NCBI GenBank assembly: GCA_946894095.1
Contig: OX335651.1
Coordinates: 5,602,501-5,666,500, forward strand
Direction of reading: 5' to 3'
DNA from: Incurvaria masculella
Taxonomy: Eukaryota; Arthropoda; Insecta; Lepidoptera; Incurvariidae
DNA: 64,000 nucleotides
Below, in pieces: positions 55,851-64,000 of this stretch. The notes beneath the pieces are model-generated. The model saw nothing but the letters and a program-made list of their open reading frames with translations, was not told where the DNA came from and searched no databases. The position numbers were made by a program, and so were the translations under genes. Positions within the stretch are counted from its first letter, which is position 1. Each line of letters opens with the position of its first letter.

Positions 55851-56570
55851 GCCCCGGTTGCACGTACCGTCCTGCACGTCAACATCACCGTCAACGTAAG
55901 ATTAAACACTGATCAGTCAAAATTTGCGTTGCACGAAACTTAAACATTACTTTGATCGCTGATGTTAACCGCTAATCGTAATCACTCCGGACCCATTGAT
56001 CACCGTCAAAATCACGATCAAATAATAATTCAAAGTGTCAAAAGTCCTAATTTTTACATTTTTGCAGTTTTATTGGACCTTAAATAATAGGCAAACGTCG
56101 CCATTAATGGAATACAATGCTTTGTTTTTAGCCTGGCACTCGGTTCCACGGATTAAAAATATCGGCGCCAAATCTATGTAATCTATGGTGCTACCAACAG
56201 CTGATAGCAAGCCGACATATTGGGCGCTAGTAGCGCCACCCCGCGGCTCCAAGAGCAACTGTTTTGTTTGTTAGTACGAATGATTGACGCTAGATGGTGC
56301 TACAATTGTGTCTGTCTCTTTCTGATAATATACTGTGGAAAAAGGACAGTACTATGTCAGCTCAGGCGGTGCTGAGAGTTGCCATACAGCAAACATTTTT
56401 GCCGATTGTTTCGAGGGACTATTTGTGGTCTGACGGCTGGCAAGCTAACTTTGACGAAAATATGTTACGTGCAACTCAAATACATATGATGGGCGATTAG
56501 CTGTCACATCATCGTCAAATGTAATCAGTAACGGATAACATTTTCGAGGCGTCGTGCACTCGACCCTTAG
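55851..56570 (+). repeat. 720-bp repeat, copy 1
   Basis: From GCCCCGGTTGCACGTACC to GTCGTGCACTCGACCCTTA. It is about 90% like the directly following copy by eye. Both hold a 68-codon plus frame (here 56294-56500) with SAQAVLRVAIQQT and QANFDENMLRAT; about ten residues differ between the copies, including non-conservative ones, so I do not call it a gene. Confidence 0.85.
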
Positions 56571-57300
56571 CCCCGGTTGCACGTACCGTCCTGCACGTCA
56601 ACATCACCGTCAACGTATGATTAAAGACAGATCAGTCAAAATTTGCGTTGCACGAAACTTAAACATTACGTTGATCGCTGATGTTAACCGCTAATCGTAA
56701 ACACTCCCGACCCATCGATCACCGTCAAAATCACGATCAAGTAATAATTCAAAGTATCATAAGTTACTATTTTTATATTATTGTAGTCTTATTGGACCTT
56801 AAATAAGAGGCAAACGTCGCCATTAATGGAATGCAATGCTTTGTTTTTCATAATTATTAGCCTGGCACTCGGTTCCACAGATAAAAAATTTCGGCGCCAT
56901 TTCTATGTAATCTGTGGTGCTACCAACAGCTGATAGCAAGCCGACATATTGGGCGCTAGTAGCGCCACCCCGCGGCTCCAAGAGCAACTGTTTTGTTTGT
57001 TAGTACGAATGGTTGACGCTAGATGGTGCTTCGATTGTGCCTGTCCCTTTCTGTTTATGTACTGTGGGAGAAGGGCAGTACTATGTCAGCTCAGGCGGTG
57101 CTAAGAGTTGCCATACAGCAAACAATTTTGCCGATTGTTTCGAGGGACTATTTGAGGTCGGACTCCTGGCAAGCTAACTTTGACGAAAATATGTTACGTG
57201 CAACGCAATTTCATATGATGGGCGATTAGCCGTCACATCATCGTCAAATGTAATCAGTAACGGATAACATTTTACGAAGCGTCGTGCACTCCGGCCTAAG
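56571..57300 (+). repeat. 720-bp repeat, copy 2 (direct tandem)
   Basis: It begins GCCCCGGTTGCACGTACC again and ends GTCGTGCACTCCGGCC. Ends resemble imperfect inverted repeats (TTAGCCCCGGTTGCACG and, in reverse, TTAGGCCGGAGTGCACG), so the unit may be a MITE with a TTA/TAA target site. Confidence 0.85.
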
Positions 57301-57343
57301 GCCGGAGTGCACGAAATTAAAAAAAAATTAATTACTTATTTCT

Positions 57344-57774
57344 CCATGCATAACGTATAATAGTCACAACGTATAATGTTATGATCTTTATTTAACAAAA
57401 AAAGAAAACCATGCATATCATATAATGCAAAAATATTTCATACGATAAGCGCCCTTATCATTATAAGATTAAAGATTATATTCGCACGCGACTTTTCGAC
57501 CGTCTCAATTAGCGTTGTAGCAAATTGTTACTCTTCAACAGATATCTATTCGTAGCAATTTCAGCTTTAAATGTATCGTTGTTAGGGCGCTTTATGCAGT
57601 GCTTCTTGGCATATTATACGTTCTGCATGGTTTTCTTTTTTTGTGAATTCATGTTAGGAATATTATACGTTGTGACTATTATACGTTCTGCATGATGCAA
57701 AGAGTTTATTTTATTTTTAAACTCATGCACAACGTATAACATTATACGTTGTGACTATTATACGTTATGCATGG
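57344..57774. mobile_element. MITE with CATGCATAACGTATAAT termini
   Basis: Inverted termini of about 38 bp (CCATGCATAACGTATAATAG... and its complement ending CGTTATGCATGG). The motif TATACGTTGTGACTATTATA recurs several times inside and just outside (to about 57825). It lies in the spacer of the large inverted repeat. Confidence 0.75.
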
Positions 57775-57837
57775 TTTTATTTTTTTGGAAAAAAATAAGA
57801 TTATACGTTGTGAATATTATACGTAGTGAATACGACT

Positions 57838-58340
57838 CTCCCACAGTACATAAACAGAAAGAGACAGGCACAATCGAAGCACCATCTAGCGTCAACCATT
57901 CGTACTAACAAACAAAACAGTTGCTCTTGGAGCCGCGGGGTGGCGGTACTAGCGCCCAATATGTCGGCTTGCTATCAGCTGTTGGTAGCACCACAGATTA
58001 CATAGATATGGCGCCGAAATTTTTAATCTGTGGAACCGAGTGCCAGGCTAATAATTATGAAAAACAAAGCATTGCATTCCATTAATGGCGACGTTTGCCT
58101 CTCACTTTAAGGTCCAATAAGACTACAATAATATAAAAATAGTAACTTATGATACTTTGAATTATTATCTGATCGTGATTTTGACGGTGATCGATGGGTC
58201 GGGAGTGTTTACGATTAGCGGTTAACATCAGCGATCAACGTAATGTTTAAGTTTCGTGCAACGCAAATTTTGACTTATCTGTCTTTGATCATACGTTGAC
58301 GGTGATGTTGACGTGCAGGACGGTACGTGCAACCGGGGCT
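57838..58340 (-). repeat. 720-bp repeat, copy 3 (inverted, truncated)
   Basis: Reverse complement of the first ~500 bp of the unit, from CTCCCACAGTACATAAACAG to GTACGTGCAACCGGGGC. It is closer to copy 2 than to copy 1 (it shares CACAATCGAAGCACC). Confidence 0.85.
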
Positions 58341-58459
58341 AACATGACATAACTACTCAAAGAGTATGTAAACGCTTCGCTTTTAACTACTTAGCACAGA
58401 ATCTATACTGGTGCACAGACTATAATTAGAATTGCCCTGCACAAAGAATATATAATACG

Positions 58460-58750
58460 TACTGGCCCTGCATCTCCGTCGCCTAGCTTCATCGCCAGCA
58501 TGTGTCGCCCAAATATGCATCACCCAAGATGCCGATGTGCATCGCCGGCAAGGCATCTGCGGCCTGGCCCCAAGTCCGTCGCCAGCGATGGAGCTGCGGC
58601 AGGCAGTAGATACGTCGCCAAGGAGGTGCTCCATAAATCCATCTCCAACATCTGCATCACCAATATTTCCATCCGCGGTCCAGGCGCAGCTAAATCGCTG
58701 GCGAAGGACATGCGGCCAGGCGTATCGAGGCGGGACATTTAACCTAACCT
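58460..58750. repeat. CATCGCC-rich low-order repeat
   Basis: The plus strand repeats CATCGCC, GTCGCC and CATCTCC at irregular short steps (for example CTTCATCGCCAGCATG, GTGCATCGCCGGCAAGG, CATCTCCAACATCTGCATCA), giving open frames on both strands. It resembles a degenerate 9-12 bp minisatellite and ends in TTTAACCTAACCTAAA. Confidence 0.5.
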
Positions 58751-58786
58751 AAATTTAAGTGTACCTATGCTCTAACTAAACGATTT

Positions 58787-59020
58787 TTTTCATGTAACTG
58801 GACATGGATGACTAATACCAAACTGACAGTCAGATATCAGCCTAACGCACCACATGGGAACTAGGTGCCATGCCAGGACCTTCCTTATATTGCTCGGCTA
58901 CATTGAACTGGATAGAAAACATGGACATCATTGCCGCTTCGACCATCGTTCATTCAATTCGTTCACCTAGTAAGTAAGGAGGGGACCTACAATTTTACTT
59001 AGGTACTAGAGTAGGACTAA
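58787..59020 (-). mobile_element. SINE, minus copy
   Basis: GTAACTGGACATGGATGACT ... CACATGGGAACTAGGTGCC ... CTCGGCTACATTGAACTGG ... ATTGCCGCTTCGACCATCG ... CACCTAGTAAGTAAGGA: closely similar to 23516-23900, without the head. Confidence 0.7.
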
Positions 59021-59129
59021 GGAGCGGACACTGGGGTTGGGTCCATACTCCCAACGTAATTCATTCAGGTCCAATCAGCCGCCGATCTCGGCTGTGTGAA
59101 CAGAAAGAAAGTTCACAATATTTTCAAAG

Positions 59130-59206
59130 ATGCCGAATTGCGTGTTCCGACATTACAAGAACCACATGAGAAACAATTCAAAGTTAGAAGGAATTACATT
59201 TCATAA
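59130..59206 (+). CDS. THAP-type zinc finger start exon, one zinc ligand lost
   Basis: From ATG (59130-59132) the plus strand encodes 25 codons, MPNCVFRHYKNHM ... KLEGITFH, ending AA|GTAAGA, a consensus donor. THAP domains begin M-P-x-C-x4-C and reach G-I/V-T/S-F-H a little later, and their first exon commonly ends here. Cys4 is present, but the second Cys is Tyr9 (TAC for TGC/TGT). No second exon with the FP and CxxH parts was found to 61957. It could be a decayed exon of a THAP gene or P-element-like transposase, a polymorphism, or a sequencing error. Confidence 0.5.
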
Positions 59207-61957
59207 GTAAGAGCTAGCCTAACCACATTATTACCATATTTTGTAGACAAAATGGGCCAACCAGCCAATAAAATTATATTTTTTCGGTTTGGAAGTTCGT
59301 TCGCCTTCATCAGTCGGCAAGTTAAACTCTAGATCTAGCTTAAAGCGCTATACGCCCATTTAATTTCATAGACGCACACTGCTGAAGTGAGCTTTATTTG
59401 CACTTAGATTCCGCGACCAAAAAGCTCAGCTCGTAATGTCGCGCGATTCGAAACGATTTCATTAGTAAAGCCTGACCGACTACGCGACGGCGGGAATGAT
59501 GACATAAATGCCGCTCTTCTTCTTTCATGAAGAAATATACAAGTTAAAAAAGAGACAGGAAACGGTGTTAATGTAATTGTTAATGTAATGTAATTTGGAT
59601 TGACGCGAGGGAAAGCGAAAACACTACGACTATGATTGACGGAATGAACTGAAGATCATCGTCTGTTGCCTGCGTCCCCCGTACCCCGCTTCCCTCGCGC
59701 TTAGAACAAATTTTTTACAGATTTAATTAGGCAGCGCCTTCTCTAGTGTTTGATCTCGTAGCGTTTTTGGGTCCTCCAAAAACTTTCATGCCTAGCATGA
59801 CATATTTTTGGCCCTGTGAAAGTTATGTTCTAAATGTCGCATTTATTTATGCAAGCTTATTTTTGCAGATTTTATTAAAATAATAATCCCACGAAATTAT
59901 TAATATTCATATTTAATCGTGAAAACGCCAATCTCCAAATCAGTCCTTAATCTAAAATTAGCAAACAGAACATTGAAATTGTTATTAGAAAAATTCATTA
60001 TTAATTAGTTTTAAAAAATATATGCAAAATGTTAGTTCAGAAACCTTAGTACAAAAACTTAAATTATAAATCTTGGCAAAATCTATCAGAAATATCGTCA
60101 GTATTATTAAGGTGCACATACACTACATCTGCATGACGGTCCCATTGTGTAAACATGAACATTGTTGATTAAGGTAATTGAAACATTCAATAAAATAAAT
60201 TTGTAGATGTGTGCATCAATACAATTTTACAAATTTACATCTGTGGAATCCTCTAGATCTACATATTAAAATAAAGGTTTGGTCAAAAAACACATGGTGG
60301 AAATATTTGATATTTATCTATGCAATCGAACAATTATACCATGAATTTGAGATTGAGCACTGGTTTTGCAATATATTTAATGGAATAATAATGTGTGAGG
60401 ATTTGTGGAAAATTTGTAAAATAAGGATGATGCAAGGCTCTTTTTTTTTACTTTTTTTCCGATTATGGCACCATCTAGATTCTTGAAGAACTAGCGAATG
60501 TTTCGATTCTTCTCAGTAAAACAGAAAATCACATTTCACAATTATAAAATTGGTAATTTTTTTGTAAAGTGTGGTTTGACATTGAACTGAAATCACAGTG
60601 GGGCATTTTAATTTTACCTTTGTATTGCCGATTTGATTGTACCTATTCATGCATTCAAATAAGAATATAATTCTGTATTTACTCCAAGTTGATGCAGTGG
60701 TAACCAACTGAACTATAAAAATTTCACAGCAACAATAGTTTTTGTTGTGTTAAGATGAATAGTTTTTGAATAAAAATTTACTTTGTTAATTGAATTGCAA
60801 TGGTCTTTACAAACATTTTAGGATTCCTAAATTAACCTTCAAACTTTACTACACTAACTTAAAATACAGCTATGTAGGTTATATTTTATGTTAGTGTAAA
60901 CTTTATTGTCAAATCATGTTCTCCCTTTCAATAAGGTTCTTTTTCCTGAGATGTATCGACCGATATCTACTGAATGGAGTAAAAATCATAAAACTAAAAA
61001 TAATTAAAATTAAAGAGCTCCCACCGCAAATAATTCACACCAACAACTTGACAGTATTGATATTTATGGAATTGTGGCCTTTCACATCCAGTTCTATTAC
61101 GAGGTGCAAAGCACAAATACCTACACAAAATGGTTTATGGAAACCCAGCTTCCTAAAACTAGAATTGAAATTAGACCCTATTATTTTAAAAAGAAAATCC
61201 TATATTTTAACGAATAAACAATAATTAATACCTACACAAATGCCTAGTTAAGAGGCAAAACTAATTTTGTCAAATTTTTTACATTTTCGTTTTTACGAAT
61301 TTACAGAACACATGAAACAGAAGCATTGGCGTAAATATTAAGGCGTCACCAACTATAACTACTTAGAGGACCTTATGAACTACAAAAAGTTTTCTAAATT
61401 CTAAAATATCAGAAAAATTTCTACCGAAGTGATAGGTACAATTGTTCTGATATGTACATTCATTAAATTTTGTATAATTACCACTGGCAGATATTGAAAA
61501 TTACATTCATAAGCTAAAAAAAACAAAGCTGAAAGATATTTTGTAACCATAACAGTTCAAAAGGTATAAAAGAAAGAATTACATTGCTATCAACAATCAA
61601 TTTGAAAACAAGAAAAGTGATGTTATCCTGAAAAAAACAATGAACATTTTGTCACCAACATACATATTTTAAATATTATTTCATGTAATGCTGTTTTACC
61701 GCCCGTAAGTATAAGTCACAATTAATTTTCCTACTCAGGCTTCGTGACTCAGCCTTGACAGCAAATACTTTAATTCGTGCAAAAAATGAATAGGTAGTAA
61801 GTATATAACAATGTTTTTAAAAAAAATGTTGACGGTAATAACTGATGTCATCATGTCATTTTTCACTGTTAACTGTTTTCCTTCTAATGTAGCAAACTGT
61901 TTTAAGTCCTTCAGAACTTTTACAATACCTTCTTTGTAAAGAATTAGAAAAGGTGTT
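59207..61957. other. Intergenic stretch downstream of MAN1
   Basis: AT-rich. No exon was recognised; the frames at 60211-60486 and 60916-61224 are Ile/Asn/Lys-rich, as expected from AT-rich non-coding DNA. The segment next to 61957 should hold the 3' UTR of MAN1. The block at about 59722-59760 (GGCAGCGCCTTCTCTAGTG) may belong to another repeat. Confidence 0.5.
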
Positions 61958-64000
61958 TCATTCATTCCAATTGCTATGCCTAATACGAGACGGTTTCAAA
62001 TAGGGACCCACAGAAGGTGAATTGGGAAACCTTTCCATATAGCGCTCCAAACGAAGATATTTGACAGTGATCAACCTGCCCTCGTACCACCAGCCGTGGA
62101 GGCTCTTGTAAACAACGCCGGCGTCTTTTTGGGAAGCACATTTTACATAAACGCAGCAAGTTGCTCGTTCCAAATCAATGTGAAGGATTTTGCACTGGTC
62201 TCCTGCCTTCTCCAGTATCGCATCTTGGATGATGCGTCTTAGTTCAGGATTAGTTTCGTTCTTGTCAAACATGAATCGTATCTTGAGGCACGGTGTGGGC
62301 GAGACGGACAGATTGTTAACAGAGCCCTCCTGGGTCTCAAACGCCTGGCCCTGCCATGCACGACCACTCACTCGGGGACTGCCGGTCCGTGGGGACACCC
62401 AGCGCCAAACCTGACACTCTTCTCCATCCACCGACTGCACCTCCATCCGTACTCGGCTCTCCTTCTTCTTGATATAATCGATCGCAGCTTCCCATACAGA
62501 AGCCATCCGATCGCGGTTGTGAGGCGAGATTAGTATGTCTCTCACATGGTCCACGGACATGTAGGGCTCACCATTATCCTCATTTTCTTGGGATACAACA
62601 TCAATTATCTGTTCGACCATTGAAAATACTTCCTCATTCTTCTGCTTGCGGTACGCCATGTAATATTTCGCCGCTCTCTGAGCTCCATAGCCAGCGGCAA
62701 GGAGTACGGCGATGAGAGCGACCGACGCTCCCGCGGAGTAAAAGGTATTGACGAGGAGACATGATATAGGCGTAGAAGGATCGGTGATAATGAGAGCAAC
62801 ATTGCCCTTGTTTCTGTATTTAACAACATCGTCCATCTTTTTCAAAGCTGCATGGTCAAAGCCTTGACTATAAACATCTTTCATCTCGACAACTGAGAGG
62901 CCCCACTGTGGATTGTTAAGGATGAGGACCTGCAGGTTGTTAAGGTCTGTGCGAATTCGATCAGCGTCATCGTGGAGAGCGTTCGTACTCGCCATTTCTA
63001 TTATTTCTCTGTCGGTGAGGAAAGGCGAAGAACTGGGCTTTCCGCACATAAATGCCGAGGCCCTAGAGGTTAATTCCGGTCGAAGGAGCTTTAGAAGATT
63101 CTTGGCATAGCTGATTTGCTCTTTTGGGACACAATTAATGCCTGGCCGGTTGCCTGGGATGTTCAATTGGCAGATTGGCACGACACTACTCTTGTCATCC
63201 ATGATGGTAGCCACGTCGTTTTTCCTAACTAAATATATAGAAAATAAGAAAAAAAAAAAAAGAGCAACGAAGGCCACCAGGGCCAGCGAAACGAGATTGC
63301 TACGCAGGAATTTTTTGTCCGCCGCAGACTTGTAGTCAGATTCTGATCGCGCCACAGACGAGATATACGGCTTCCTCACATATGTTGCTGCACCATTATC
63401 GCGATCAACAAAAGATGGTCGCGGCGGTTCAGACAAGGTTGACAATCTCTTTGCAAAGTTACTGAGATATGGAGATTCAACTTCATCCACACCACTAGAT
63501 GGCTTGTAGGTCCTTGTAAAGCTGGTAGATGGACGAGAGGATAGAGATGAGCTATCACCAAACCCTGTGGACAGGCCGAGTCGCGAGCGGATCGAATTAA
63601 GGCTCTCCGTACCAGTGAGAGGTGGCGCATAGCCCGTTGAGATCGTCGGGCGGGAAGAGAGATAAGAATGTTTTGGCGGACTCGCACGAGGCAGCAGCGG
63701 CGCCGCCAGCGTGCTGGAGACGTAATCGCTGGATCGTGAGTCATTACGGAGTGAAGAATTCCTCTTGTCACCATCAACATCGCTGTCCGAGCCAGTCTCA
63801 TACTCATCGCTCGGTTTGTACATGCGTGTAATGCGTCGGGTTGTCACTGTCTCCACTTCCTCATGGGTTTTGATTGGGCGACTCTCGTCTTCAGATTCTG
63901 AATCTCGCTCCTCTTCAACTGGCACTTTCTTCGGAGAATCCTTCTTGGGAGTCGCACGGCGAGGGCGCGCAGCAGGCGGCGGTGGCATGGACCCGCCGGT
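61958..64000 (-). CDS. MAN1: Inner nuclear membrane protein MAN1 (LEMD3), 5' partial
   Basis: MAN1 sits in the inner nuclear membrane, binds lamina/chromatin and, in animals studied, R-SMADs to dampen BMP/TGF-beta signalling. Counting from the Met at 63986-63988 there are 676 codons to the stop at 61958-61960. Residues 1-225 are Ser/Pro/Arg-rich, nucleoplasmic. A first membrane segment lies at about 232-254 (ALVAFVALFFFFLFSIYLV), a luminal part at 255-409, a second membrane segment at about 410-436 (SAGASVALIAVLLAAGYG), the winged-helix MSC domain at about 437-530 and a UHM/RRM-like domain at about 568-655 (KIRFMFD, CVYVKC, LHGWWYEGRLITVKYLRLER). The frame stays open to the window end (codons T-G-G-S before that Met), so the true start and the LEM domain are outside. 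All of it is one uninterrupted exon. Confidence 0.95.
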   Translation of the reverse strand, partial: TGGSMPPPPAARPRRATPKKDSPKKVPVEEERDSESEDESRPIKTHEEVETVTTRRITRMYKPSDEYETGSDSDVDGDKRNSSLRNDSRSSDYVSSTLAAPLLPRASPPKHSYLSSRPTISTGYAPPLTGTESLNSIRSRLGLSTGFGDSSSLSSRPSTSFTRTYKPSSGVDEVESPYLSNFAKRLSTLSEPPRPSFVDRDNGAATYVRKPYISSVARSESDYKSAADKKFLRSNLVSLALVAFVALFFFFLFSIYLVRKNDVATIMDDKSSVVPICQLNIPGNRPGINCVPKEQISYAKNLLKLLRPELTSRASAFMCGKPSSSPFLTDREIIEMASTNALHDDADRIRTDLNNLQVLILNNPQWGLSVVEMKDVYSQGFDHAALKKMDDVVKYRNKGNVALIITDPSTPISCLLVNTFYSAGASVALIAVLLAAGYGAQRAAKYYMAYRKQKNEEVFSMVEQIIDVVSQENEDNGEPYMSVDHVRDILISPHNRDRMASVWEAAIDYIKKKESRVRMEVQSVDGEECQVWRWVSPRTGSPRVSGRAWQGQAFETQEGSVNNLSVSPTPCLKIRFMFDKNETNPELRRIIQDAILEKAGDQCKILHIDLERATCCVYVKCASQKDAGVVYKSLHGWWYEGRLITVKYLRLERYMERFPNSPSVGPYLKPSRIRHSNWNE

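Noticed and set aside
58383..58752. Overlapping frames of 71-83 codons
   Set aside because: They reflect degenerate CATCGCC repeats open on both strands; no known motif.

Overview
The window reads as nuclear DNA of an insect, most likely a moth or butterfly. It is AT-rich, has long intergenic and intronic stretches full of short mobile elements, holds insect-type (TTAGG) telomere-like motifs, and carries two conserved animal genes split or bounded as expected in insects. I cannot name the species.

Two host genes are secure, both on the minus strand at the right end. The first (exons between 44938 and 55602) is the mitochondrial branched-chain 2-oxoacid dehydrogenase E1 beta subunit (BCKDHB). 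I rebuilt it as eight coding exons giving a complete 363-residue protein from a start in a mitochondrial-targeting exon to a stop followed by a poly(A) signal; all intron phases agree. The second (61958 to beyond 64000) is the inner nuclear membrane protein MAN1/LEMD3, open at its 5' end, so its LEM domain lies outside. Between them is a 77-nt THAP-type zinc finger start exon (59130-59206, plus strand) that has lost one zinc ligand. A possible signal-peptide first exon sits in a GC-rich island near 22019-22172 (minus).

The left two thirds is a repeat landscape. From left: a Harbinger-like MITE whose left part and flank are tandemly repeated four times (6561-7697); a complete-looking Ty3/Gypsy LTR element on the minus strand (9678-15235) with identical LTRs and a CTAG target duplication, but without a reverse transcriptase core and with a 13-unit array before its 3' LTR; four copies of a TTAA-flanked 542-550 bp MITE (20951, 33064, 34628, 36976); at least six copies of an element with CCGTACC-type subterminal inverted repeats; many copies of a tRNA-headed SINE; foldback elements; and fragments of LINEs.

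The BCKDHB introns are repeat traps: a hAT MITE with a perfect 8-bp target duplication (intron 1), a tRNA-Thr-like SINE (intron 2), a heat-shock-like promoter pointing antisense to the gene (intron 4), a jockey-type LINE split by a SINE (intron 5), a mariner transposase remnant (intron 6) and a LINE 3' end (intron 7). Upstream of BCKDHB, three copies of one ~720 bp repeat form a direct pair plus a large inverted repeat (55851-58340).
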